From the NCBI GenBank assembly GCA_025964695.1, contig JAOPYK010000200.1, positions 34,255-98,254 of the forward strand: a stretch of DNA of 64,000 nucleotides. Direction: 5' to 3'. The notes beneath the pieces were generated by a model. It was not told the origin of the DNA. It ran no database searches and saw only the letters and a program-made list of their open reading frames with translations. Shown here in pieces: positions 41,152 through 50,798 of the stretch (positions are counted from its first letter, which is position 1; every line of letters starts with the position of its first letter). This DNA is from Streptosporangiaceae bacterium. Its GTDB lineage: Bacteria > Actinomycetota > Actinomycetes > Streptosporangiales > Streptosporangiaceae. The translations under genes and the position numbers were made by a program.

Positions 41152-42009
41152 ATGCGATTCCTCAAGGGTCACGGGACCGAGAACGACTTCGTCATCCTGC
41201 CGGACCCCGACGGATCTCTCGACCTCACGCCTGAGACCGTCACCGCCCTGTGCGACCGGCGGGCGGGGATCGGTGCGGACGGCGTGCTGCGCGTCGTGCG
41301 CTGCAAGGCCTCGGGGGAGCCGCGGGCCGAGGCGCTGGCCGGCGACGCCGAGTGGTTCATGGACTACCGCAACGCCGACGGCAACCTCGCCGAGATGTGC
41401 GGCAACGGGCTCCGCGTATTCGCCCGTTACCTGGTCGAGGCGGGCCTGGCCGCGCCGGGGGAATGGCCGGTGGCCACCCGTGCCGGCCTGCGCCGGGTCG
41501 AGCTGGCCGCGTCGGGCGATGTCACCGTGGACATGGGCCCCCCGGACGTGCAGGGCCCCGGCACCGCGCTGGTGGCCGGGCGGTCCTACGCCGGGCTGCG
41601 TGTCTCCCTGGGCAATCCGCATCTGGCCTGCCCGGTCGAGGAGCCGGTGCGCGGGTTCGACCTGTCCCTGCCGCCGTCCTTCGATCCGGCGGTCTTCCCT
41701 GACGGGGTCAATGTCGAGCTGTTCCGGCCGGTCGCCGACCGGCACGTGGAGATGCGGGTGTACGAGCGGGGCTCCGGCGAGACCCGTTCCTGCGGCACCG
41801 GTGCCGTCGCGGCCGCCGTCGCCGCGGCCCTCGCAGGCGCGGGAGAGGCGGCGGGAAGCCCGCCGGTGGGCGACTGGCTGGTGGACGTCCCCGGCGGCCG
41901 GGTCACGGTGACCTTCGACGGTACGACCAGCCGGCTGCGGGGCCCGGCGGTCCTGGTGGCCGAGGGCGAGACCCGTGCCGGGTGGCCCGGGCCGCGACAC
42001 GGAGACTGA
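41152..42009 (+). CDS. dapF: diaminopimelate epimerase
   Basis: 285 residues. DapF interconverts LL- and meso-diaminopimelate for peptidoglycan and lysine. It begins FLKGHGTENDFVILP, with Asn of the family N-terminus. The two catalytic cysteines are C83 (EMCGNGLRVFARY) and C214 (RSCGTGAVAAA). The ATG is six bases from a -10 box, with no ribosome-binding site. It complements dapA at 2.5 kb. Confidence 0.95.
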   Translation: MRFLKGHGTENDFVILPDPDGSLDLTPETVTALCDRRAGIGADGVLRVVRCKASGEPRAEALAGDAEWFMDYRNADGNLAEMCGNGLRVFARYLVEAGLAAPGEWPVATRAGLRRVELAASGDVTVDMGPPDVQGPGTALVAGRSYAGLRVSLGNPHLACPVEEPVRGFDLSLPPSFDPAVFPDGVNVELFRPVADRHVEMRVYERGSGETRSCGTGAVAAAVAAALAGAGEAAGSPPVGDWLVDVPGGRVTVTFDGTTSRLRGPAVLVAEGETRAGWPGPRHGD

Positions 42010-42057
42010 GGCGGCCTAGGATCCCTAGAATCTGATTCGGATCCAGGAGGGCTTCCC

Positions 42058-42810
42058 ATGACTGACGCGCGCGCGGTCGCGACGGCGGTGAAGGACCCCG
42101 TCGGCCGCCTCGGCGGGGCCTTCATGATCTCCAGGGAGGCCAAGGTCTTCGCTCAGGAGACCGGCTTCGCCGGCTGGGCCCCGTACTTCCGCGGCCGGTG
42201 CGGCGTCCTGGGCGAGGTGGACGCCGATGTCGTCGTCTCGGCGACCGGGTTCTTCCCCGCGGACATCGTCCGGGAGGTCTGGGAGGCGGCGGTGAGCCTG
42301 CCCGCCGCCGAGGCGGCCAACCGTTATGCAGTGATATGTCAGGACTTTGGGCGCCGCAAGCTGACCGGATTCTCCGACGCCGGCCGGCTCGCCGACCTGC
42401 TCCGGCTGGTCGTCGGCAACGCCGACGTGGTGGGCGCCCCGCTGTTCGCCGGCTGGCGGGCCATGCCGCTGGCGGCGGACGGTCCGGCCCGCGTCTCCCA
42501 GCTCGCCCATGTCCTGCGGGAACTGCGCAACGGGCTGCACCTGGTCGCCGTTCTGGCGACCGGACTGTCCCCGCTGGAGGCCGTGCTGACCGGGGCCTCG
42601 GGCCTCATCCCGGGCGGCGAGGCCAATGCGGAGTTCTTCGGCTGGCCCCGGCCCTACCCGGAGACGACCGCCGAGCTGAGGGAGCGCCGGGCGCGGGCCG
42701 AGCGGCTCACCGACGCCCTGGTCACCCCCGCCTTCGAGATTCTCAGCGCGGACGAGGCCAACGAGCTGATCACGCTGCTCGGCAAGGCCGACGCCACGGT
42801 CTTCGGCTAG
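42058..42810 (+). CDS. SCO6745-like conserved protein (SalK-type)
   Basis: 250 residues. It has no membrane segment or recognised catalytic motif. Landmarks are VGRLGGAFMISREAKVFAQETGFAGWAPYFRGRCGVLGEV, of which the RAPYFRGR-like segment and the later GWRAMPLA, LRELRNGLHLVAV and SAGGEANAEFFGW-type motif (here GGEANAEFFGWPRPY) are typical of the actinomycete family called SCO6745 or SalK. Predicted mostly alpha-helical. The function is not known. AGGAGGG precedes the ATG. It closes the miaB-dapF cluster; the HK gene converges on it after a 186-base gap that shows no gene. Confidence 0.6.
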   Translation: MTDARAVATAVKDPVGRLGGAFMISREAKVFAQETGFAGWAPYFRGRCGVLGEVDADVVVSATGFFPADIVREVWEAAVSLPAAEAANRYAVICQDFGRRKLTGFSDAGRLADLLRLVVGNADVVGAPLFAGWRAMPLAADGPARVSQLAHVLRELRNGLHLVAVLATGLSPLEAVLTGASGLIPGGEANAEFFGWPRPYPETTAELRERRARAERLTDALVTPAFEILSADEANELITLLGKADATVFG

Positions 42811-42996
42811 CCGTTCGTCCCATCCACGACGGGACCCTCGTCCCTTCTGGCCGGGATGCCCGGGCTCGTAACGTTCTACCCGCACACCCTGTGAGGGGCC
42901 GCGCGGAGCAACGGATGGGAGCCCTGCGATCCGCGCGGATGCGAGCGGGCCGGTGGTCACCGTCTTGGCGGGGGGCGGCCACCGGCCCTTCGGGGC

Positions 42997-44955
42997 TCAA
43001 CCCACCGCCACGTTGATCGGAAGGCGGGCCAGCACCCGGGTCCCGCCCTCCGGGCCCGGCCCGATCTGGCAGGATCCGCCCAGCTCGGCCGCGCGTTCGC
43101 GCATCGACGACAGGCCCACCCCCGCGCGGTTCCGCCCGGACACCCCAACCCCGTCGTCGGTGATGCTCACCTGCAACGCGGTGCTGCGTTCGAGCCGCAC
43201 GACCACGATGCCCGCGGCGGCGTGCCGGCGGATGTTGGTGATCGCCTCCTGGATGATGCGGTAGGCCGCGACCTCGACGGCCGCCGGCAGATCCTCCAGT
43301 TCCCCGTCGACCTCCACCTCGACGCGCGGCCCGGTGATCTCGGTGATGTTGTCCGCCAACGCCATGATCGCTCCCAGCAGGCCCAGATCGTCGAGGGCCG
43401 GCGGGCGCAGGCCGTAGACGAGTTCGCGGATGTCGCCGATCGCCCGGCCCATGGTGGTGCGCAGCACCTCCAGCAGCGGGTCCACCGCCGCGGGGTCCTT
43501 CGGCAGCGTGATGCGCGCCGCGTCCACCGTCATGGCGAGGCTGGCCAGCGTCGGCCCCAGCCCGTCGTGCAGGTCGCGGCGCAGCCGGCGTCTCTCCTCC
43601 TCCCGGGTGCTCAGGATCCGTTCCCGGGAACGCTGGACGTCGGCGGCGAGCCGCACCGCGTTGGCGACCGTGGCCAGGTTGCGGGCCAGTACGGAGGCCA
43701 GCCGGATGTCGGGAGGGTCCGAGCGCGAAAAGATCAGCCGGCCCACCGGCTCGCCTCCCCAGATCAGGGGGACGACCTGGGGACGGGCCCCGAGGTCGCC
43801 GTCCTCGGCCCGGGCGGCCCGGCCGTCCCGGTCCAGCACCTCGATCACCACGCCGGACGCCCCCAGTGCCTCGCGCACAGTGCGGGCGGCCGTCGCCAGC
43901 GCGTCGGCCGGGTCCGAGGCGGTCTGCAACCGGCGGTTGAGCTGGTCGGCCAGGCGGTAGGGGTCCCGCTCGCCGTGCATCAGCCGGTCCACGGTCCGCT
44001 GCAGGCGCCGCCGGGCCGGTTCGAAGACGGCGCCTGCAGCGATCGCCCCCACCAGCCCGGCGAGCTGACCCTGGCCGGCGACGAACAGGCTGGCCGCGCC
44101 GACGAGGGCGAAGTACACCGTCGTGATCACGGCCACCAGGCCGACGTAGACAAGGGTGCGGTTGACGACGACGTCGATGTCGTAGAGCCGGTAGCGGGTG
44201 ATCGCGATGGCCACGCACAGCGGGACCAGCGCCACCGTGGCGTTGCGGACCACGTCCGGGATGGGGGTCACCTCGCCGACGAACACCACCGCCTGGGTGA
44301 TCACCCCCGGATAGATGACCCAGACGATCTGGCGGCGCACGTCGGAGGGCGAGTGCCAGAACCGGATGGCGACCGACACCAGGCCCAGCGCCAGCGTGAC
44401 CAGCAACGTCCCGCTGATGATCAGGGGCACGTCCTGGACCGGATAGGAGGAGACGCCGTTGTCGAAGCGGCGGATGTCCGGCTCGTACGTCAGGTTGACG
44501 CAGATCATGACCGGCACCAGCAGGGCCGACAGCAGCACCGGGCGGAACCAGCGTGACACCAGCCGCCCGTCCGGGAAGATCAGCGGCATCACCAGGATCA
44601 GCCCGTAGGTGTCGATGGCCCACAGCCAGTAGGTCAGCCACAGGAAGAAGTCCCCGCCCGGGCCGTGGTGGAGGATGAGCCAGGGGGCCAGGTTGAGCGA
44701 CAGCACGTACAGCGCCGCGCACAGCCCCGCCACGACCATGAGCCAGGCGACCTTGAGACCGGGCCGGTGCCGCAGCAGCAGGGATCCGACGGGGGTGTAG
44801 GTCAGCGCGACGACGATCTCCGGGTGCCAGAACGGCATGCGCAGCGGCCCGGGTACGTCGGTGCCGATCACCAGCGACGCCGCGACCATCAGGACGGCCG
44901 TCAGGGTCAGCAGCAGGGCCGCCCGGACGACCCAGCGCTCGCGGCCGGCCGTCAT
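42997..44955 (-). CDS. NarL-type sensor histidine kinase, orphan
   Basis: 652 residues. Eight or more membrane helices occupy residues 15-330, followed by a GAF-like region (about 370-440), then the HisKA_3 dimerisation domain with phospho-acceptor His463 in RRDLHDGLGPTLASLAM, and an HATPase domain ending GVGLSSMRERAAELGGSCQIG. Domain order is that of LiaS/DesK-type kinases. No response regulator of the LuxR class is adjacent. The ATG at 44955 follows GGAGG at a good spacing. It is divergent from the peptide ABC operon, with 212 bases between, so the kinase may influence that operon, but this is a guess. Confidence 0.85.
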   Translation of the reverse strand: MTAGRERWVVRAALLLTLTAVLMVAASLVIGTDVPGPLRMPFWHPEIVVALTYTPVGSLLLRHRPGLKVAWLMVVAGLCAALYVLSLNLAPWLILHHGPGGDFFLWLTYWLWAIDTYGLILVMPLIFPDGRLVSRWFRPVLLSALLVPVMICVNLTYEPDIRRFDNGVSSYPVQDVPLIISGTLLVTLALGLVSVAIRFWHSPSDVRRQIVWVIYPGVITQAVVFVGEVTPIPDVVRNATVALVPLCVAIAITRYRLYDIDVVVNRTLVYVGLVAVITTVYFALVGAASLFVAGQGQLAGLVGAIAAGAVFEPARRRLQRTVDRLMHGERDPYRLADQLNRRLQTASDPADALATAARTVREALGASGVVIEVLDRDGRAARAEDGDLGARPQVVPLIWGGEPVGRLIFSRSDPPDIRLASVLARNLATVANAVRLAADVQRSRERILSTREEERRRLRRDLHDGLGPTLASLAMTVDAARITLPKDPAAVDPLLEVLRTTMGRAIGDIRELVYGLRPPALDDLGLLGAIMALADNITEITGPRVEVEVDGELEDLPAAVEVAAYRIIQEAITNIRRHAAAGIVVVRLERSTALQVSITDDGVGVSGRNRAGVGLSSMRERAAELGGSCQIGPGPEGGTRVLARLPINVAVG

Positions 44956-45167
44956 CCTTGGTGTCCCTCCGCTCTCGCACACGACACGTCGTGGGAAAGC
45001 GTAAGGGAAAGGAGGCGAATGTCCCGATCTCGCGGGCCTGTGCGGACACTATTCAGAATCGTTTCCGCCGCCTGCCGGGACTGGCCACTCCGCCCATACG
45101 TTTCGTGATACTCCAGTAGCGTACTGTCACGATCGCGCGTACATCGCGGGCACGAGGAGGGGAGCGG

Positions 45168-46136
45168 GTGACAGGGTTCCTGCTGCGCAGGCTGCTGAAC
45201 TACGCCGTGCTGGTCACACTGGCGGCGAGCCTGGCCTACCTGCTCGCCGCCGCGAGCCTCGATCCCCGGGCCAACTTCGAGGACCGCGGGCAGCGGCCGC
45301 CGGAATGGGTCATCGATGCCCAGCTCACCGAGCTCAACCTCAACGACAAGATCCCGCTGCTGGATCGCTACACGATCTGGGCCTCCGGGGTGCTGCACGG
45401 CGACCTAGGCCGGACCTGGGAGGGCGAGCCGGTCGGCACCGAGATGGAGCGCCGGGCGTGGGTCAGCCTGCGGCTGCTGCTGATCGGGACGGTGCTGGGC
45501 TGCCTGCTCGGCGTGCTGACCGGTGCCTATGGGGCGGTCCGGCAGCACCGGCTGGGCGATCGCGTCACCACCCTGGGCTCCTTCGTGATCCTGGCGGTAC
45601 CCGTGTTCGTGCTGGCGGTAGTGCTGCAGACCGGCGGCCAGTGGTTCAACGACCTCACCGGCACCCGGCTGTTCGAATGGACAGGGGAGACCGCCCCCGG
45701 CGGTGGAGCGGGCAGCCGGCTGCAGCACCTGGTACTGCCCACGCTGACCATCGTGCTCGCCCAGGTCGCCGTCTACAGTCGCTACCAGCGCAGCATGATG
45801 CTGGACGTGCTGTCCGCCGACTACGTCCGGACCGCGCTGGCCAAGGGGCTGCGCCGCCGGACCGCGCTGCGCCGGCACGCGCTGCGCACCGCGCTGATCC
45901 CGGTGACCACGTATTTCGCCTACAACTTCGGATTGCTGCTGCTCGGGGCGACCTTCACCGAGAAGATCTTCGGCTGGCACGGCATGGGGGAGTGGCTGAT
46001 CGACTCCATCTCGCGCGGTGACGTCAACGTGGTCGCGGCGTTCGACTGCTTCGCCGCCGGGCTGGTGCTGCTGGCCGGGCTGCTCTCCGATGTGGCGCAG
46101 GGCGCCCTGGATCCGCGGGTCCGGGTGGCGGCATGA
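45168..46136 (+). CDS. oligopeptide/dipeptide ABC permease (DppB type)
   Basis: 322 residues. Six membrane helices with the long first extracytoplasmic loop of DppB/OppB. The coupling loop is [23 protein letters not shown]. The GTG start has GAGGAGGGG upstream. It opens a four-gene operon with four-base overlaps throughout. The N-terminal extracytoplasmic region (RANFEDRGQRPPEWVID) is variable. The substrate is probably a peptide, by family; another small organic solute cannot be excluded. Confidence 0.9.
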   Translation: MTGFLLRRLLNYAVLVTLAASLAYLLAAASLDPRANFEDRGQRPPEWVIDAQLTELNLNDKIPLLDRYTIWASGVLHGDLGRTWEGEPVGTEMERRAWVSLRLLLIGTVLGCLLGVLTGAYGAVRQHRLGDRVTTLGSFVILAVPVFVLAVVLQTGGQWFNDLTGTRLFEWTGETAPGGGAGSRLQHLVLPTLTIVLAQVAVYSRYQRSMMLDVLSADYVRTALAKGLRRRTALRRHALRTALIPVTTYFAYNFGLLLLGATFTEKIFGWHGMGEWLIDSISRGDVNVVAAFDCFAAGLVLLAGLLSDVAQGALDPRVRVAA

Positions 46137-47023
46137 GCACGATGCTGGACGATCCCCCGGTCCTGATGCGGTCCCAGGCCCCGCGGCGCGCACCCGCCGT
46201 GCTGCGGCGCCTGCTGCGCAGTCCCGGCGCCACGGCCGGCATCGTCCTGCTGGTGCTGCTGTTCCTGCTCGCGTTCGCCGGACCGCAGCTGTCCAGGTGG
46301 TCGTGGCAGGCCACCGACTTCACCGCCTTCCGTGAACCGCCGTCCAGCGCGCACTGGCTGGGCACCACGCAGAGCGGCCGGGACGTATTCGCCGTCACCC
46401 TGCGCGGGATGCAGAAGTCTCTGATCATCGGACTTTTCGTCGCGGTCATCTCCACCGGCCTGGCCGCCCTGGTCGGGTCCTTCGCCGGCTACCTGGGCGG
46501 CTGGACGGACCGGATCCTGATGTGGTGCGTCGACCTGCTGCTGGTCCTGCCCTCGTTCCTGGTCATCGCCGTGGTCGGCCCGACCCTCGCACACGGATGC
46601 TGGCCGGTCTTCATCGGGCTGCTGGCCGGGTTCATGTGGATGGTGACGGCCCGGGTCGTCCGGGGCATGACGCTCTCGCTGAAGGACCGGGAGTACGTTC
46701 TGGCGGCCCGCTACATGGGCGTCAGCGCACCTCGGATCATCCTGCGGCACATCCTTCCCAACCTCGCCTCGCTGCTGATCATCGATGCGACCCTCAACGT
46801 CAGCGTCGCGATCATCGGGGAGAGCGCGCTGTCTTACTTCGGGTTCGGAGTCCAGCCCCCCGACAGCTCACTGGGCACCGTCATCGCCGACGGGGCCGGC
46901 GCCGCGACCACCTACCCATGGCTGTTCGTGCCCGCGGCCGCGCTGCTGGTGCTGATCGTGCTCAGCGCCAATCTCATCGGCGACGGACTGCGCGACGCCC
47001 TCGACCCGGCTACGTCCTCGTGA
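46133..47023 (+). CDS. oligopeptide/dipeptide ABC permease (DppC type)
   Basis: 296 residues. After a cytoplasmic N-terminus there is a first helix, then HWLGTTQSGRDVFAV, a motif characteristic of DppC/OppC, and a permease core with coupling loop REYVLAARYMGVSAPRIILRHILPN. The C-terminal SALSYFGFGVQPPDSSLGTVIADG is also typical. ATGA overlap with the preceding gene and GTGA overlap with the following one indicate tight coupling. Confidence 0.92.
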   Translation: MSTMLDDPPVLMRSQAPRRAPAVLRRLLRSPGATAGIVLLVLLFLLAFAGPQLSRWSWQATDFTAFREPPSSAHWLGTTQSGRDVFAVTLRGMQKSLIIGLFVAVISTGLAALVGSFAGYLGGWTDRILMWCVDLLLVLPSFLVIAVVGPTLAHGCWPVFIGLLAGFMWMVTARVVRGMTLSLKDREYVLAARYMGVSAPRIILRHILPNLASLLIIDATLNVSVAIIGESALSYFGFGVQPPDSSLGTVIADGAGAATTYPWLFVPAAALLVLIVLSANLIGDGLRDALDPATSS

Positions 47024-49110
47024 GCGGCCCCATGAGCGGCTCTATGAGCGGCCCCGGCAGTGGCCCCAGCAGCGGTTCCGTGCCGGCCCCGGTGCTCGAG
47101 GTCGACGACCTGCGGGTCGTCTTCCGGCCCGCCCGGAGCGTCGTCCGCGGGGTGAGTTTCGCGCTGTCACCCGGTGAGGTGCTCGGCATCGTCGGCGAGT
47201 CCGGCTCGGGCAAGTCGGTCGCCTCGCTCGCCGTCATGGGCCTGCTGCCGCCGTCCGCCCGCGTCACCGGATCCGTACGGCTGCACGGCCGGGAACTCCT
47301 CGGCCGTTCCGACCGGGACCTCGCCCAGGTGCGCGGCAAGGATCTGGCGATGGTCTTCCAGGATCCGCAGTCGGCCTTCACCCCGGTCTATCCGATCGGC
47401 GACCAGATCGCCGAGGCCGTCCGGATCCACACCGGCGCCTCCAGGCAGGTGGCCCGCCGCAGGGCGGTCGAGCTGCTCGACCTGGTGGGCATCCCCGACC
47501 CGGGCATGCGCGCCCGGGCGTTCCCGCACGAGTTCTCGGGCGGCATGCGCCAGCGCGCGATGATCGCCATGGCGGTCGCCAACGATCCGGCGGTGCTCAT
47601 CGCCGACGAGCCCACCACCGCGCTGGACGTGACGATCCAGGCTCAGGTCCTCGACGTGCTCAGGGTGGCCAAGGAGGCGACCGGCGCCGCAATCGTCCTG
47701 GTCACCCACGATCTCGGGGTGGTCGCCGGCCTCGCCGACCGGGTCATGGTGATGTACGCCGGACGGGTCGTCGAGACCGGCGCCGTCGACGACGTCTACT
47801 ACCGGCCCCGGATGCCGTACACCATCGGCCTGCTCGGCTGCACTCCGCGGCTGGACGGGGACGGCATGGTCGCGCTGGTGCCGATCGAGGGGAGCCCGCC
47901 GTCCCCGCCGGAGGTGCCGCCCGGCTGCTCGTTCGAGCCCCGATGCCCGGTCTCCATCCCGCAGTGCGCTGCGGCGGAGCCCGCGCTCGCGCCCACCGGG
48001 GCGCCGGGTCATCTGGCCGCCTGCGTCAAGGAGATCAGCGACCCGGGGCAGGTCTTCCCGAGGCCGCGGATCCCGCCGCCGGGCCCCCGTCCCCCGCGGG
48101 CCGAGCGAGCCGTCGTCCTGGAGGTGACCGATCTGGCCAGGCACTTTCCCCTGCACAGGGGAACGGTGTTCAAACGGCGGGTCGGCACCGTGCACGCGGT
48201 CGACGGGATCGGCTTCGACATCCGCGAGGGCGAGACGCTCGGCCTGGTGGGCGAGTCGGGCTGCGGCAAGACCACGACCCTGCACGAGATCCTGCGGCTG
48301 GCCGCGCCCCAGCGGGGGCGGATCACCGTGCTCGGGCGGGACGTCGAGGGGCTGCGGCGGGCCGAGCGTAAGGAACTGCGGCGCGACCTCCAGGTCGTCT
48401 TCCAGGATCCGCTCGCCTCGCTGGACCCGCGGATGCCGGTCGCCGACATCCTCGCCGAGCCGTTGCGCGCGCACGGCCGGCGGGAGCCCGCCGTCTCCGC
48501 CCGCGTCCATGAGCTGCTGGGCCTGGTCGGGCTGGAACCCTCACACGCGGAGCGCTATCCGGGTGCCTTCTCCGGCGGTCAGCGGCAGCGGATCGGCATC
48601 GCACGGGCGCTCGCGCTCAAGCCCCGGCTGGTCGTGCTCGACGAGCCGGTGTCGGCCCTGGACGTCTCCGTGCAGGCGGGCGTGATCAACCTGCTCGAGG
48701 AGCTGAAGGACCGACTGGACCTGTCCTACCTGTTCGTCGCACATGACCTCGCCGTCGTACGGCACGTCGCCGACCGGGTCGCCGTGATGTACCTCGGGCG
48801 GATCACCGAGCTGGGCGAGGCGTCGCGGGTGTTCCGGTCGCCTGCCCATCCTTACACCCGGGCGCTGGTGTCCGCCGTTCCGGTGCCTGACCCGGACCGC
48901 GAGCGGGCCCGCCCTCGGGTGCTGCTGCGGGGCGAGCCGCCGGGCGCCGCGGACGGCACCTCGCCGGGCTGCCGGTTCCGGTCCCGCTGCCCGCTGTACG
49001 CGGAGCTGGACCCCGAGCGGCGCCGGCGCTGTGAGCGGGAGGAGCCGGGGCTGCGCGCGCTGCACCCGGACCAGCGGGTGGCGTGCCACCACACCGAGGA
49101 GAGATCGTGA
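47020..49110 (+). CDS. fused DppD-DppF dual ATPase
   Basis: 696 residues containing two complete ABC ATPase units. Unit 1: Walker A GESGSGKS at 59-66, signature FSGGMRQR, Walker [10 protein letters not shown]. Unit 2: Walker A GESGCGKT at about 411, signature FSGGQRQR, Walker [10 protein letters not shown]. Each is followed by an oligopeptide-HPN tail with paired cysteines ([14 protein letters not shown] and [14 protein letters not shown]), which bind an iron-sulphur cluster in some Dpp ATPases. The GTG at 47020 overlaps the permease stop; ATGs at 47032 and 47044 are alternatives. The N-terminus has a repeated MSGP/MSGS pattern encoded by a small tandem repeat. In most bacteria these are two separate genes. 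Confidence 0.9.
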   Translation: MSGPMSGSMSGPGSGPSSGSVPAPVLEVDDLRVVFRPARSVVRGVSFALSPGEVLGIVGESGSGKSVASLAVMGLLPPSARVTGSVRLHGRELLGRSDRDLAQVRGKDLAMVFQDPQSAFTPVYPIGDQIAEAVRIHTGASRQVARRRAVELLDLVGIPDPGMRARAFPHEFSGGMRQRAMIAMAVANDPAVLIADEPTTALDVTIQAQVLDVLRVAKEATGAAIVLVTHDLGVVAGLADRVMVMYAGRVVETGAVDDVYYRPRMPYTIGLLGCTPRLDGDGMVALVPIEGSPPSPPEVPPGCSFEPRCPVSIPQCAAAEPALAPTGAPGHLAACVKEISDPGQVFPRPRIPPPGPRPPRAERAVVLEVTDLARHFPLHRGTVFKRRVGTVHAVDGIGFDIREGETLGLVGESGCGKTTTLHEILRLAAPQRGRITVLGRDVEGLRRAERKELRRDLQVVFQDPLASLDPRMPVADILAEPLRAHGRREPAVSARVHELLGLVGLEPSHAERYPGAFSGGQRQRIGIARALALKPRLVVLDEPVSALDVSVQAGVINLLEELKDRLDLSYLFVAHDLAVVRHVADRVAVMYLGRITELGEASRVFRSPAHPYTRALVSAVPVPDPDRERARPRVLLRGEPPGAADGTSPGCRFRSRCPLYAELDPERRRRCEREEPGLRALHPDQRVACHHTEERS

Positions 49111-50774
49111 AGCCGTCCATTCCGCTGGCCGCGGTGCTCGTGCTGGTGAGCGCCTGCGGCGCCCCCGAGTCGTCGGGCCAGGCCAAGATCACAAAGCTCG
49201 CGGCCTACGACGTCAATCCGGTGCCGCGCGAACAGCTCCGGACGGGCGGCACCCTGCGCTGGCCGCTGCCCGAGTTCCCGGCGCAGTGGAACGCCAACCA
49301 GGCCAACGGCGCGAAGGGAGTGGTGCTCGACGTCATCCGCGGAGTCCTGCCCGTGCTGATGCCGACCGACGAGAAGGGCGTCCCGCACCCGGACCCCGAC
49401 TACGTCCTCAGCGCCAGGATGACCCGGAACGCGCCACGGCAGGTCGTCACCTACACCTTGAACCCCAGGGCCGTCTGGTCGGACGGCACCCCGATCACCT
49501 ACCGGGACTTCGCCGCGCAGGCGTCGGCGCTCTCGGGACGGGACAAGCGCTTCCAGATCGTCTCCAGCACCGGCTACGACCAGATCGGGCGAATCGCGCG
49601 CGGCCGTGACGACCGCCAGGTCGTTGTGACCTTCGCCCGGCCGTTCGCGGACTGGACCGGCCTGTTCAGCCCGCTCTACCCGGCCAGGACCGGCACCGAC
49701 CCGGAGGTCTTCAACCGGGGCTGGCTGAACCGCATACCGATGACGGCGGGGCCGTTCCGGCTGGGCGGGCTCGACCGGACCGCCAAGACCGTCACCATCG
49801 TCCGGAACACCCGTTGGTGGGGACGCCCCGCCAAGCTCAACTCGATCGTCTTCCGGGCGATGGACTCCAGCGCGATCCCCGGGGCCTTCGCCAACGGTGA
49901 GGTCGACGTGCTCGACATCGGTGGCGACGCCAGCGCGTACGCCCGGGTCAAGGAGGTCAAGGGAGCGGTCGTCCGCCGCGCGGGAGGCCCGGACTGGCGG
50001 CAGCTCACGCTCAACGCCGCCCGGCCGCCGCTGTCCGATCTCAGGGTCCGGCAGGCGCTCGCGCTGGGCATCGACCGCAAGGCGATCGCCGAGTCGGACC
50101 TCAAGGGCCTGAACTGGCCCGTCCAGACCCTCGGGAACCACTTCTTCGTCAACACTCAGGAGGGCTACCGCGATAACGCGGGGGACCTGCGGGGATACGA
50201 CCCCGCCCGGGCGGGGCGGCTGCTCGACGCGGCGGGCTGGGTGCGCAGCGGAAACCACCGGATCAAGGACGGCAGAGCCCTGACGCTGCAGATGGTGGTG
50301 CCCTCCGGGGTGACCGGCAGTAGGCAGGAGGCCGAGCTCATCCAGGCGATGCTGGCGGAGATCGGCGTCGGGGTCGACATCCGGTCGGTGCCGACCGACG
50401 ATCTGTTCGACAAGTACGTCTCGCCCGGCAACTTCGACGTCGTGCCGTTCGCGTGGCTGGGGACCCCGTTCCCGGTCTCCTCGAACCGGTCGGTCTTCGC
50501 CCAGCCGCGCGGTGACCGGATCCAGCAGAACTACGCCCGGGTCGGCACTTCGCAGATCGACGCTTCGATGGACCAGGCGATCCGAGAACTCGATCCGGAG
50601 AAGGCGCGGCGGCTCACCAATGACGTCGACCGGCTGGTCTGGCGGCAGGTCAGCGTGCTCCCGCTCTACCAGCGGCCACAGCTGATCGGCACCCGGGCGA
50701 ACCTGGCCAACTTCGGCGCCAGTGGCTTCTACGACCTGGCCTACGAGGACATCGGTTTCACCGCACGCCGCTGA
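49107..50774 (+). CDS. family 5 solute-binding lipoprotein (DppA type)
   Basis: 555 residues. The signal peptide [17 protein letters not shown] ends in the lipobox VSAC, Cys at 17. The mature protein is a family 5 extracellular solute-binding protein (SBP_bac_5), with LRWPLPEFPAQWN and WSDGTPITYRDFAAQ near the start, the internal VRQALALGIDRKAIAE and a terminal DDL-type region. It starts on a GTG overlapping the ATPase stop. It captures the substrate for the preceding permeases. Confidence 0.9.
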   Translation: MKPSIPLAAVLVLVSACGAPESSGQAKITKLAAYDVNPVPREQLRTGGTLRWPLPEFPAQWNANQANGAKGVVLDVIRGVLPVLMPTDEKGVPHPDPDYVLSARMTRNAPRQVVTYTLNPRAVWSDGTPITYRDFAAQASALSGRDKRFQIVSSTGYDQIGRIARGRDDRQVVVTFARPFADWTGLFSPLYPARTGTDPEVFNRGWLNRIPMTAGPFRLGGLDRTAKTVTIVRNTRWWGRPAKLNSIVFRAMDSSAIPGAFANGEVDVLDIGGDASAYARVKEVKGAVVRRAGGPDWRQLTLNAARPPLSDLRVRQALALGIDRKAIAESDLKGLNWPVQTLGNHFFVNTQEGYRDNAGDLRGYDPARAGRLLDAAGWVRSGNHRIKDGRALTLQMVVPSGVTGSRQEAELIQAMLAEIGVGVDIRSVPTDDLFDKYVSPGNFDVVPFAWLGTPFPVSSNRSVFAQPRGDRIQQNYARVGTSQIDASMDQAIRELDPEKARRLTNDVDRLVWRQVSVLPLYQRPQLIGTRANLANFGASGFYDLAYEDIGFTARR

Positions 50775-50798
50775 CGGCGCGCCCCTGACCGCACGACC

